The position numbers and the translations under genes were made by a program. From the NCBI RefSeq assembly GCF_037890675.1, contig NZ_CP149574.1, positions 2,332,874 to 2,396,873 of the forward strand: DNA of 64,000 bases. Reading direction: 5' to 3'. Positions 8,332 through 16,462 of this stretch are shown in pieces. Each line of letters opens with the position of its first letter. The first letter of the stretch is position 1. Source of the stretch: Methylovirgula sp. 4M-Z18. GTDB lineage: Bacteria > Pseudomonadota > Alphaproteobacteria > Rhizobiales > Beijerinckiaceae. The notes under the pieces were generated by a model. That model worked only from the letters and a program-made list of their open reading frames with translations. It searched no databases and was not told the DNA's origin.

Positions 8332-8646
8332 ATGAGCAATTGGATCGCTGCGTGCAAACTCGACGATATCGAACCGGAAGGCGTCATTCGCTTCGACCAT
8401 GACGGCCGAACCTACGCCGTCTATCGCTCTCCCGATGACGAAGTGTTCTGCACGGACGGACTATGCACCCATGAATCGGTTCATCTCGCGGATGGTTTGG
8501 TGATGGATTACGAGATCGAATGTCCAAAACACGCGGGCGCGTTCGACTATCGGACCGGCGAAGCCAAGCGGCTGCCGCCGTGCGTCAATCTCAAGACGTA
8601 TCCTGCGAAAGTCGAATCCGACGCAGTTCTTATCGCCGTGGGTTGA
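8332..8646 (+). CDS. Rieske-type [2Fe-2S] ferredoxin (MocE-like)
   Basis: 104 residues forming one soluble Rieske domain. The cluster ligands are visible: C45-T-H47 in 'LCTHESVHLADG' and C64-P-K-H67 in 'IECPKHAGAFDY'. It has no hydrogenase or oxygenase domain attached, so it is an electron carrier of the MocE / biphenyl-dioxygenase-ferredoxin type. As last gene of the LacI-led operon it most likely feeds electrons to the membrane hydroxylase upstream. No reductase lies next to it; the nearest candidate is the ferredoxin-NADP reductase at 25.5-26.3 kb. Confidence 0.88.
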   Translation: MSNWIAACKLDDIEPEGVIRFDHDGRTYAVYRSPDDEVFCTDGLCTHESVHLADGLVMDYEIECPKHAGAFDYRTGEAKRLPPCVNLKTYPAKVESDAVLIAVG

Positions 8647-8649
8647 TGC

Positions 8650-8676
8650 GGGGGTGCTTGGATGAGCAGCGCCCCC
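8650..8676. terminator. Possible terminator between convergent Rieske gene and serA
   Basis: GGGGGTGCT and AGCAGCGCCCCC can pair with a small GC bulge around a short loop. It sits in the 50-bp gap between convergent genes, but no clear T-run follows on either strand. Confidence 0.35.
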
Positions 8677-8696
8677 AGCTTCTTTCCTGCCGCAGC

Positions 8697-9956
8697 TTAA
8701 TCGCCTAGCGACAACAACAACCGCGCCCGGATCGTGCCCTCGAGCGCGCGGATCTCTTCGAGGATGTCCTGCGCCGCGTCGCCGACCTGGTCGGCCTCGA
8801 CGACGACATAGCCGATCTCGCCGTCCGATTGGTAGCTCTGCGCCAGGATGTTCACATTGCGCTGGCTGAACACATCGTTGAGCCGGCGCAGCATGCCGGG
8901 CACATTGCGTTGGACATGAATGAAGCGCGTCGCCACCGTGCGCGCCGGCAGCTGCACCTGCGGGAAATTCACCGCGCCGACCGTCGAGCCGACGTCGGAA
9001 TAATCGATCAGCTTGCGCGCGACCTCGGCGCCGATGCGCTCCTGCGCCTCTTCCGTCGAGCCGCCGATATGGGGGGTGAGAATCACGTTCGGCAGGCCCT
9101 GCAGAGGCGAGACGAAGCGCTCGTTGTTCGCCGTCGGCTCGACCGGAAACACGTCGACCGCGGCGCCGGCGAGATCGCCTGCACGCAGCGCCGCCGCCAG
9201 CGCGTCGAGGTCGACGACCGTGCCGCGCGAATTGTTGATGAGATAGGCGCCCTTGCGCATCGCCCCGATTTCGCGCGCGCCCATCATGCCCTGCGTCGCC
9301 GGCGTGTCGGGCACATGCAGCGAGACGACGTCACTCTGCTGCAGCAAGTCGCCCAGCGTGTCGACGGGCTCGGTATTGCCGTGGCGGAGCTTGTCGGTCT
9401 GATCGTGGTAGATCACCCGCATGCCCATCGCTTCCGCCAGATTGGAGAGCTGGCTGCCGATATTGCCGTAGCCGACAATGCCGAGCGTCTTGCCGCGCAC
9501 CTCGAAACTGCCGACCGCCGATTTCTCCCAGCCACCGGCATGGGCCGCGACGGAGCGGTCGGGCACGCGGCGCAGCAGCATCACGATCTCACCGATCACG
9601 AGCTCGGCGACGCTGCGCGTGTTTGAGAAAGGCGCGTTGAAGACCGGAATGCCGCGGTCGCGCGCCGCCTGCAGATCGACCTGGTTCACGCCGACCGAGA
9701 AGCAGCCGACGGCAAACAGCCGGTCGGCCGCGGCGAACACCTCTTCCGTGAGCTGCGTGCGCGAGCGGATACCGAGCACATGCACGCCCTTCAGCGCAGC
9801 GATTAGATCGGCCTTGTTGAGCGCCTTCGGCAGCCGCGTCATGTTGGAATAACCCGCCTGGACGAGGGCATCGGCGGCACTGTCATTCACGCCTTCGAGC
9901 AGCAGGACGCGAATCTTGTCCTTGGCGAGCGAAAGCAGATCGGTTGAAACGGACAT
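8697..9956 (-). CDS. serA: D-3-phosphoglycerate dehydrogenase
   Basis: 419 residues starting at MSVSTDLLSLAKDKIRVLLLEG; an upstream frame extension to 10001 is not family-like. It catalyses the first step of serine synthesis. The order is substrate domain, NAD-binding Rossmann core with 'LGIVGYGNIGSQL', the 'NNSRGTVVDLDALAAAL' active-site Arg region, the catalytic His in 'LTPHIGGSTEEAQ', and a C-terminal ACT domain ('NVNILAQSYQSDGEIGYVVV') that normally gives serine feedback inhibition. Length and architecture match the E. coli-type enzyme (410 residues). It stands alone, convergent with the Rieske operon. Confidence 0.93.
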   Translation of the reverse strand: MSVSTDLLSLAKDKIRVLLLEGVNDSAADALVQAGYSNMTRLPKALNKADLIAALKGVHVLGIRSRTQLTEEVFAAADRLFAVGCFSVGVNQVDLQAARDRGIPVFNAPFSNTRSVAELVIGEIVMLLRRVPDRSVAAHAGGWEKSAVGSFEVRGKTLGIVGYGNIGSQLSNLAEAMGMRVIYHDQTDKLRHGNTEPVDTLGDLLQQSDVVSLHVPDTPATQGMMGAREIGAMRKGAYLINNSRGTVVDLDALAAALRAGDLAGAAVDVFPVEPTANNERFVSPLQGLPNVILTPHIGGSTEEAQERIGAEVARKLIDYSDVGSTVGAVNFPQVQLPARTVATRFIHVQRNVPGMLRRLNDVFSQRNVNILAQSYQSDGEIGYVVVEADQVGDAAQDILEEIRALEGTIRARLLLSLGD

Positions 9957-10191
9957 GGAACGGACCGGAGGGTTGGGGAGAAAGGCATAGCGGAGCGCCA
10001 TCCATACTCACTCGGAGCTTCGTTTTCAACCTGAGCGGTCGGGCTGTGCCCCCGCGCTTCCCGCTTCAACGCATGCTGGAACGGCCTGTTGCGCACCATC
10101 AGGACGTCGTCAGCCATCCTGCCCGCTTGGCATTTCGCGGTCACATGCACTGACGCGTTCGATCCCGTAGCTCCGCGGATCGTGCGGATGC

Positions 10192-10302
10192 GCGACGGCC
10201 AACCCCATCGATGCAATTCATGAAGCCTTCCGCGGCGGGCTCGGCATCGCCCATCTGTCCGGCTGGGACATTGCAGCCGATCTAAAGAACGGCTCCCTGC
10301 CT
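10192..10302 (+). pseudogene. LysR substrate-binding domain remnant
   Basis: The plus strand reads 'ANPIDAIHEAFRGGLGIAHL' followed by 'SGWDIAADLKNGSL', the conserved stretch near the end of many LysR regulators (compare '..EALREAALAGLGIALLP.W..ADDL..G.L'). There is no HTH upstream and no continuing frame, so this is a 37-residue relic. It abuts an oppositely oriented hydantoinase relic. Confidence 0.6.
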
Positions 10303-10470
10303 GCCCGCGCAAAAGCGTCATCGCCAGCCAGCCCGTCACCTCCATGCTCTCATACGGCATATTGTCGATGTCGTGCTGCATGACCGCATTGGTCAGCATG
10401 ATCTTTTTCGACGGATCCCACAGAACGAGGTCGGCGTCGGCGCCCGACGCGATAGGCGGCCTCGCGTTCA
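10303..10470 (-). pseudogene. Dihydropyrimidinase/hydantoinase C-terminal remnant
   Basis: The minus strand reads 'GADADLVLWDPSKKIMLTN', 'AVMQHDIDNMPYESMEVTGW' and 'LAMTLLRGQ', closely matching the C-terminal beta-sandwich strands of D-hydantoinases ('GSDADIVIWDP...MTLVRG'). Only about 55 residues remain; the catalytic TIM barrel is missing, and the frame then runs into the antisense of the LysR relic. Confidence 0.7.
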
Positions 10471-10508
10471 ACCGCTTGTCGGTTTCTAATCAAGCGATCA
10501 GTCGCGAT

Positions 10509-10536
10509 AAAAAAGGCCAAATTCTTGCATTTGGCC
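10509..10536 (-). terminator. Rho-independent terminator of the kinase/phosphatase operon
   Basis: On the minus strand GGCCAAAT-gcaaga-ATTTGGCC is followed by TTTTTT, a textbook intrinsic terminator 26 bp after the PP2C stop codon. It marks the 3' end of the seven-gene operon that begins at 19683. Confidence 0.88.
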
Positions 10537-10562
10537 GCCAACCGACCACTGGACGATCCAGA

Positions 10563-11516
10563 TCAGCGAACTGGCCGTAGAAGCGCGACCGTAATATTGT
10601 CGCGGCCGCCGGCGGAATTGGCGCGGGCGACCAGCTTGCGGCAAATATCTTGCGCTTCGCCTTCCGCTTGCGCTTCAGCATAGGCCGCGGCAACGAGTTC
10701 TGGCGTCTCGAAATAATTCCAGAAGCCATCAGAGCACAGCAGCAGCCCGGAGTCCGCCGGCAGCTCAGCCTCGCAAATATGAAAGTCGATTTCGTCGAAG
10801 CCCATGCCGAGGCATTGCAGAATGGCGTGACTGCGCGGATCGCGCATCGCCGTATCGCGGTCCATTTTGCCGACCGAGATCATCTGTTCGGCCCATGAAT
10901 CGTCCACCGTGACGGGCTTCGTGGCACCTGCTTGCAGAACATAGGCGCGGCTGTCGCCGACCCAGGCGAATCCGGCGTGGCCCTCGTGGGCAAGGACGAG
11001 GACAATCGTCGTTTCCGGCGGATCGAGGCCCTCGACACCAGCGCCGCGCGCCACATCGAGCACGGCTTGCGCGGCAGCCTCCACAATCATCCGGGCTTGA
11101 TCGGCCAGCGGCAGCTTCCGCATGTCGATGGCGCTCACGAACGTGTGCACGCACGCTGCAACCGCTGCCTCAGAGGCGCCCGCTGCATTTTGTGACGACG
11201 ACACGCCATCGGCGACGACCAGCAACACAGCACCGTCCTCGCGCCGCGCGACAACACCGGCGTCCTGATTGCTCGTATGCCTGCGCCCCCGATCGGAAAC
11301 AATGGCGAGATCGGCCCCGGCATTCAGTGCGAAATCCAGCTTGGCACCACCTGCGCCGACTTTCAGGCCGCAGGCTTCACAATATCCGCCGGCGTCGATC
11401 TCGAGATGCGCGCAAGCCACCGGCGTGGCCGCTGGGCTGCGCAGCGAAAACCCGCATGCTTCACAAAATCGAGCATCGGGATCGGCGGAAATCTCACCAC
11501 AGTGCGCGCATTGCAT
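10563..11516 (-). CDS. PP2C-family Ser/Thr phosphatase with N-terminal zinc ribbons
   Basis: 317 residues. The N-terminus has a four-Cys ribbon (C3, C6, C18, C21: 'CAHCGE...FCEACGF') and a second partial one (C35, C46, C49). From about residue 65 a PP2C domain follows with 'RRHTSNQDAGVV', the metal Asp in 'LLVVADGVSS', 'FAWVGDSRAYV', 'LLCSDGFWNYF' and 'GGRDNITVALL', so the Mg/Mn-binding aspartates are present. It is the last gene of the operon, 17 bp after the PknG-type kinase, and presumably reverses that kinase's phosphorylation, for example on the FHA protein. The ribbon resembles those on the kinase and FHA proteins. Confidence 0.9.
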   Translation of the reverse strand: MQCAHCGEISADPDARFCEACGFSLRSPAATPVACAHLEIDAGGYCEACGLKVGAGGAKLDFALNAGADLAIVSDRGRRHTSNQDAGVVARREDGAVLLVVADGVSSSQNAAGASEAAVAACVHTFVSAIDMRKLPLADQARMIVEAAAQAVLDVARGAGVEGLDPPETTIVLVLAHEGHAGFAWVGDSRAYVLQAGATKPVTVDDSWAEQMISVGKMDRDTAMRDPRSHAILQCLGMGFDEIDFHICEAELPADSGLLLCSDGFWNYFETPELVAAAYAEAQAEGEAQDICRKLVARANSAGGRDNITVALLRPVR

Positions 11517-11533
11517 GGTCGAAACGAACCCCG

Positions 11534-13768
11534 TCAGAACAATGTGATCGGCCGCACCTTATGAGCTAGATCCACCCACATGGCCTTTTCGCCGGCACTG
11601 GTCGCAAGGCGCGCGGAGTGCCAATATTCCTTCTCGGCGCCCTGGCGCAACGCGTTGAGCGTGATTGGATAGCCGAGCAATTTCGCGTCGCGACGTTCCG
11701 GCACCTGGCCACTGCGGATCTGGTCGATCGCCTTGCTGATCAGGCGCGCGGAAAGCTGATGTACGATTGCGCCCTCTTTCGGCAGCGCTTCGAGCGTGGC
11801 GCCGGCGCGCTCCAAGAAACCCTGGGCCGGCGTCTGCTCGGCGTGGATCAGCACGTTGGCGAGCGCCAAGCGCGAGGCCACATACATGCTGTGTGAGGAA
11901 GGCACCGCTTCGAGCGCCCGCGCAGCGCTGGCGGATTCTTTCGACGCCTTAAGAATGCGCGCCAAACCGAAACATGCGGCTGCCAGACCGGGGTCGACCT
12001 GAACGACGCGCTGATAGAAATGCTGCGCCTCCGCCACATCGCCAGCTGCTTCCGCCGCAAAGCCGAGTGCCAGTTTGGGGGCAAGTTCGCCAGGCATTTC
12101 GAAATAGACCCGATCGAACGCCGCCTTCGCCTCTGGCGCCTTGCCAGCCTGCAACAGCGCCTTGCCGCGATACCAATAGGCGCGCCACTCAAATTCGTTT
12201 TGCTTGAGCAGATCGGCAAGAACGGTCAACGCCGCCTCATTGGCGCCGGTCGAGATATGGGTGTCGGCTGTGCGCAACATGACCTCCGCCGAAGCCGGCA
12301 TTTTGCGCCGTAGGTTGCGCAAGGCATCGAGCCGCCGCTGCGGATCAATCACCGCCGCGAGATTCAGGAGTTCGCTGGCTGCGGGATCGGCAGCATCCAT
12401 TTTGAGCTGCGGCAGAATGCGCGCCAGCGGCTTGGCCGCGCCCTCCCGATCCGCCCCATCGATCAGCCCGTCGCCGAAGAACACCTTGCTGTCGGCCGGC
12501 TTCGGCTCGCTCTTGACCGCGACGATCTCGCGCAGCACGCCGAACAACTGACCCTCCATCTCGTCGGCGCTTTGAAAGCGCATATCGGGATCATCGTGGA
12601 TGGCGCGCAACAAGAAGCGGTAGAAGGAATTGTTCTGTGCCAGCACCGGCTGCGAACTCTGTTCCGGAAGCGCATTCATATAGGCCGAGAGCATGCGGCG
12701 GCTCGTCGTCACCTTGCCGGTCGTCGCATCGGTCTCCTGCACAATCTTATAAAGGAAATCCATACACAGAACGGCAAGCGTGCGGCCGATCGTGTAAAGA
12801 TCGGAGGAGACGGTCGGATTGTCCGCCGCGTCCTTGGCCGAATAACCGTCGGTGCCGAAGACAGCGCCGTCTGGATCGTCGATGCGGCGCACCGCGCCCA
12901 TATCGACGAGCTTCACGTCGTCATTTTCGACCATCAGATTGCCGGGCTTGAAATCGCAATAGACCAGGCCCTGCGTATGCAAATAGCCAAAGGCCGGCAG
13001 AATGCCGAGGATATAGGAAATCGCCTCTTCCACCGGCAACGGTCCGCGTTCGTCGCGGATGCTCTCAAGCGTGCGGCCGCCGACATATTCGAGCACCATG
13101 AAGCCTTCCGCCCCGTGGGTGACGAAATCATAGATGCCGACGATGCGGCCATGCTTGACGGCGGCTAGAAATTGCCGCTCCGCCACGGCGGCTGCGGCCG
13201 CTTCCGCGTCTTGCGTGTTCAAGAGGCCCTTGAGCACGACCCAGCGCGAGAGCACATTGTCCCAGCCCAAATAGACCCAGCCCATGCCGCCGAAGGCGAT
13301 GGGACCCTTGATCTCATATTTGCCCGCGATGACATCCCCGGACGTCAGCTTGGGCGTGAAATCGTAGGCTTCCGAACATTGCGGGCAGAAGCCCTTCATG
13401 CGGTTGACCCGCGTGTTGCAATGCGGGCAACGGCGCTTGCCGAGCGAGACCTCCGGCGTCGCCATCACCAGTTTCATCGGATCCTGGCTCGGCATGATCG
13501 GCATCGAAACAAGGCCGCCGCCCAAGGATTGCCGCCGGCTGGTGGTGCCCTTGGTTTGTCGGCGGCTGGTCTTGCCCGTGCCGTGCGTTGCGGTGGAACT
13601 GGTGAAGGCCGCTGTCGCCTTGGCCGCGGTGCTGGTTGTAGCGCTGACGCCCGCCAGCAGCGAACCCGCAGTGGCCGGTCTACCGCACGTTCCGCAAACG
13701 CCGTCCTCGATGATCCCGCTGCAAACGACGCCTTTGGCATTCACATGGGTGCAGGTCAAAGCGCTCAT
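11534..13768 (-). CDS. pknG: PknG-type Ser/Thr protein kinase (zinc ribbon, rubredoxin-like, kinase, TPR)
   Basis: 744 residues with the order of mycobacterial PknG. An N-terminal Cys ribbon (C6, C16, C25, C28) and a Ser/Thr-rich linker precede a rubredoxin-like pair of knuckles (C114, C117, C128, C131: 'CPHCNT...FCPQCSEAYDF'). The kinase domain starts about residue 142: 'GDVIAGKYEIKGPIAFGGMG', Lys180 in 'WVVLKGLL', 'VYCDFKPGN' at about 269-277 (non-RD, as in PknG) and 'VDMGAV' in place of DFG. The last 300 residues are helical TPR-like repeats. PknG acts in glutamate/2-oxoglutarate control in actinobacteria by phosphorylating an FHA protein (GarA/OdhI). Here it sits 7 bp after the coiled-coil gene and 17 bp before PP2C. 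Confidence 0.9.
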   Translation of the reverse strand: MSALTCTHVNAKGVVCSGIIEDGVCGTCGRPATAGSLLAGVSATTSTAAKATAAFTSSTATHGTGKTSRRQTKGTTSRRQSLGGGLVSMPIMPSQDPMKLVMATPEVSLGKRRCPHCNTRVNRMKGFCPQCSEAYDFTPKLTSGDVIAGKYEIKGPIAFGGMGWVYLGWDNVLSRWVVLKGLLNTQDAEAAAAAVAERQFLAAVKHGRIVGIYDFVTHGAEGFMVLEYVGGRTLESIRDERGPLPVEEAISYILGILPAFGYLHTQGLVYCDFKPGNLMVENDDVKLVDMGAVRRIDDPDGAVFGTDGYSAKDAADNPTVSSDLYTIGRTLAVLCMDFLYKIVQETDATTGKVTTSRRMLSAYMNALPEQSSQPVLAQNNSFYRFLLRAIHDDPDMRFQSADEMEGQLFGVLREIVAVKSEPKPADSKVFFGDGLIDGADREGAAKPLARILPQLKMDAADPAASELLNLAAVIDPQRRLDALRNLRRKMPASAEVMLRTADTHISTGANEAALTVLADLLKQNEFEWRAYWYRGKALLQAGKAPEAKAAFDRVYFEMPGELAPKLALGFAAEAAGDVAEAQHFYQRVVQVDPGLAAACFGLARILKASKESASAARALEAVPSSHSMYVASRLALANVLIHAEQTPAQGFLERAGATLEALPKEGAIVHQLSARLISKAIDQIRSGQVPERRDAKLLGYPITLNALRQGAEKEYWHSARLATSAGEKAMWVDLAHKVRPITLF

Positions 13769-13775
13769 CGCGAAC

Positions 13776-14933
13776 TCACTTCAAGGTTGGAAGAAACGGC
13801 ACCGGGGGCCGGCCGCTCAAAACCTTTTCATAGGCCTCGATCAGACGGCGCGCCTCGCCGGCATTGAACGGCACGCGCGCCAATTCCTCGGTGCAACGCG
13901 TCTGCAGATGCGGCAATTCAGGACCGGCCTGGCCCGGCGCGATACGGCTCGCCTTGACCTGCAAGGCGCGGAAGCGCCCGCGCAAGTTCTCGAACGCATC
14001 GCGTTGTGCCACGATTTGCGTGCGCGCAACGCGCAGCTGGGCGGTGCGCTCGGCGCACAATTTGTGCCAGCGCTCGAGCCCCGCCGTCGCCCCGGACCAA
14101 TTGCCGGCCTTGGCAAGATCCTTGAGTTTAGCGAGCCACACGTCGAGTTCGGGCACGATCGCATCGAAATCGGGAGAGGCGAAAGCAAATCGTGGGCGCG
14201 CCGCTTCCAGGTCCTTCCGCGCGTCGGCAACAAGCGTGGTAAGCGCCGCAAGCTCGCTGTCGGCGGCGGTGAGCATGTGGACGCGCTGCTGCGCTTGCTG
14301 CGCCTCGGCGGCGCGGTTTTGCGCTAGCACGGTCAGATCGTGCCGTGCTTTGGCGAGCCGGTCGAGCGCGGCAATCGGATCGCTCGCGAGCAGCTTTTCA
14401 GCCTCACTCAGATCGAGTTCCGCGTTCAACGCATCCGCCTTGACGCTTTGCAATTCCGCCGGCCCGGCGCTTTCCGCCTTCGCGACCAAGCTTGCCTGAT
14501 CGCGCGCCTGCGCGAACACGCCCATCATGGAAGTCAGCACATCCTCGGGCTTGGCAAAGCCTTTCACTTCGGAACTGTCGAGCAGATTACGTTGTTGGAT
14601 CGGCACTGCGAGCGCGGGCAATTGAATGGACGCGCCGGCCAGAAGCTGGCGCACGTCCTCGTCGTAATTGCGCAGCAAACCGCTTTTTTGTGCCTTGGCG
14701 GCCGCTTCGTCGACGTTCCGCGTCAATAACAGATAATCCTGCCACAGGTTCTCGACACAGCGTGTGACTTGGCTCGCCACTTCCAGCGTGCGCCCCGTAT
14801 ATTGGCCATCGCTCACCCGAGCACGCAGGACGCGCATCTGTGCCGATTCCGCGAAGTCAGTGAGATTCTTGGCGACCGTCGCGAGGCGATCCTGCCACAT
14901 CTTCACTGCGTCTTGTGCATTGAACGCGCCCAT
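13776..14933 (-). CDS. Coiled-coil/helical protein of the kinase operon, function unknown
   Basis: 385 residues, rich in Ala, Leu, Gln and Arg with heptad-like spacing over most of its length and few Gly or Pro, so mainly alpha-helical and partly coiled coil (for example about residues 160-260 and 280-340). No signal peptide or membrane segment is visible. I recognise no family. Its place between the GlnX-like membrane protein and the PknG-type kinase suggests an adaptor or scaffold. It is 7 bp upstream of the kinase gene; a 111-bp gap with two hairpins separates it from the GlnX-like gene. Confidence 0.8.
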   Translation of the reverse strand: MGAFNAQDAVKMWQDRLATVAKNLTDFAESAQMRVLRARVSDGQYTGRTLEVASQVTRCVENLWQDYLLLTRNVDEAAAKAQKSGLLRNYDEDVRQLLAGASIQLPALAVPIQQRNLLDSSEVKGFAKPEDVLTSMMGVFAQARDQASLVAKAESAGPAELQSVKADALNAELDLSEAEKLLASDPIAALDRLAKARHDLTVLAQNRAAEAQQAQQRVHMLTAADSELAALTTLVADARKDLEAARPRFAFASPDFDAIVPELDVWLAKLKDLAKAGNWSGATAGLERWHKLCAERTAQLRVARTQIVAQRDAFENLRGRFRALQVKASRIAPGQAGPELPHLQTRCTEELARVPFNAGEARRLIEAYEKVLSGRPPVPFLPTLK

Positions 14934-14946
14934 CGCGACCCCTAGA

Positions 14947-14990
14947 GCATTTTCCAGAAAAGTTGTTCGACTTTTCGGTTAAGAAAATGC
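14947..14990. repeat. Intergenic palindromic element (first hairpin)
   Basis: GCATTTTC (14947-14954) pairs with GAAAATGC (14983-14990), and inside it GAAAAGT (14957-14963) pairs with ACTTTTC (14970-14976). It resembles the short 'TAGAGCATTTTCC' palindromes common between genes in Hyphomicrobiales genomes. It lies inside the operon, so it may modulate mRNA stability. Confidence 0.6.
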
Positions 14991-15005
14991 GACAAAACAA
15001 AAACT

Positions 15006-15047
15006 TAGAGCAATTTTCCGATTCTGAAAGAACGGAAAGTTGCTCTA
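15006..15047. repeat. Intergenic palindromic element overlapping a stop codon (second hairpin)
   Basis: TAGAGCAATTTTCCG (15006-15020) and CGGAAAGTTGCTCTA (15033-15047) pair over 15 bp with one G-T type mismatch, loop 12 nt. The right arm overlaps the stop codon of the GlnX-like gene. It could attenuate transcription or stabilise mRNA inside the operon. Confidence 0.65.
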
Positions 15048-16451
15048 GAACCGATAATCGTCGAGGCGCTGCTTGAGCCCTAGGCCCGACAGCACGACAA
15101 TCACAATGCAGGCGGCAAGCGCGACATACCAGAACGTCTGGAACTGATGATCGTCGCCATGAGCCGCATCGGCTTGAATATAGGCATCGACATCCTGCAT
15201 CGCGCCGACAAACGCCCGCTGATTAATGTCGATAACCGCGCCGAGCGCATCGTCAAAGTCGTGGAAGGCCTGCTCGGCGTCATTGAAACTGAACGCGACG
15301 AGCAGCGAAAGACTTGAGGCATTGTTCGATGCAAGCGCTTGCCCCAAAACCCGATCATAGACAGCCCAGCGCTGCAGCATTTTGAGCGCCGCTGCGCCCT
15401 CGCCTTCGAAGGTGATATTCGCAAGCTCCGCGCCGAAAAAACCACCGAAAGCATTGTGCATATTGGCCATTTGCACGGCCGCGTCTGCGGGTTTGTCAAG
15501 CAGCTTTGCCTTGGCCGCCGCCATATCGGCCGCGATGCGGGCTTGCCGTGCATTATCGCCGCTCGCGAGCTGATGCAAAGGCGCATCGAACCGGACCTGA
15601 TAGGCATAGGCGCGCGCCTTCCAGAGCGCGTCGACAGAATCGAACGCGTCCTCCTTCGCCACATGCAGCGCATGCAACGTTCCGACAACGACCGAAATCT
15701 GATAGATGCCGAGCCCGACCAGAACCAATGTCGCGAGGGCGAGAAACACGTTCACGATGCGATGGGTGAGTTGGAGCAGAATGACCTGCGTGGCGATCAG
15801 CACGAGCAGGAGCGCGAGGCCGGACAAGGCCATTAGGCTGAATGTCCACGGCCGCTGCAGGAAATCGTTGTAGATGAGGTTGAGTTGCGTCGCATTGACA
15901 TCGTTCAATCGTTCGGCCGCGGGCAGAATGATTGTTCGCATCACCGCATCGGCCGGCCCGGTATCGCTGCTGCCCGACGCATAAGAGCGCCCAACCAATC
16001 GCGCGTACTGGCTGACGCCCTGCCCCATCGCCACGACGGCGTCCTTCTCTCCGTCATAGGTGATGTTTTGCGCCGCCTCCGTCAGCCGCGCCTCGGCCGC
16101 GTTGATGTCGACCTGAAAGCGCGTCCAATAGCCGGGCGCATTGCCGCGGCCATAGGTCCGCATCAGCACGGCGTTGACATAATCGGTATGAGCTCGGGAC
16201 AGATCGGTGCGAATTTCATTGGCAAGAACGATCGAATCGGTCGCGTCCTTCCCAACGGTGCGCGCGACATGTTGCAGCGATTGCAGGGCAAAGGTGACGA
16301 AGCAGAAAAAGACCACCGTCAGAACCGCGATCAGCCCCGCCGCAGTCTTCAGGCGCCACGGTACCGGCGAGACATAGGCCGCCACTTGCCGTTTAGCTGG
16401 ATCGATGGGCGCCGGTCCGGTTGCCATGAGGCGCGTCAGCACTTGCGACAT
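15045..16451 (-). CDS. GlnX-like four-helix membrane sensor protein
   Basis: 468 residues with four clear membrane helices at about 35-56, 203-226, 232-256 and 440-459. Each outer pair encloses a loop of 150-180 residues that is helical and probably extracytoplasmic. This layout is that of actinobacterial GlnX, which lies between GlnH and PknG in the glnH-glnX-pknG locus and carries the amino acid signal to the kinase. The similarity I see is in architecture and gene context; residue-level homology was not tested. No binding-protein (GlnH) gene is nearby. The final stretch 'GLKQRLDDYRF' is a short cytoplasmic tail. Confidence 0.75.
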   Translation of the reverse strand: MSQVLTRLMATGPAPIDPAKRQVAAYVSPVPWRLKTAAGLIAVLTVVFFCFVTFALQSLQHVARTVGKDATDSIVLANEIRTDLSRAHTDYVNAVLMRTYGRGNAPGYWTRFQVDINAAEARLTEAAQNITYDGEKDAVVAMGQGVSQYARLVGRSYASGSSDTGPADAVMRTIILPAAERLNDVNATQLNLIYNDFLQRPWTFSLMALSGLALLLVLIATQVILLQLTHRIVNVFLALATLVLVGLGIYQISVVVGTLHALHVAKEDAFDSVDALWKARAYAYQVRFDAPLHQLASGDNARQARIAADMAAAKAKLLDKPADAAVQMANMHNAFGGFFGAELANITFEGEGAAALKMLQRWAVYDRVLGQALASNNASSLSLLVAFSFNDAEQAFHDFDDALGAVIDINQRAFVGAMQDVDAYIQADAAHGDDHQFQTFWYVALAACIVIVVLSGLGLKQRLDDYRF

Positions 16452-16462
16452 TTTCCGCTCCC

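Larger units (their letters stand above)
9957..10562. other. Intergenic scar region with gene remnants
   Basis: No intact gene lies between serA and the PP2C gene. The stretch holds a LysR C-terminal remnant on the plus strand, a hydantoinase C-terminal remnant on the minus strand and the terminator of the kinase operon, each listed separately. A further minus-strand run reading 'VAHPHDPRSYGIERVSA' (around 10135-10195) looks protein-like but I could not assign it. The serA promoter should lie in 9957-10150; no clear boxes were recognised. Confidence 0.6.
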
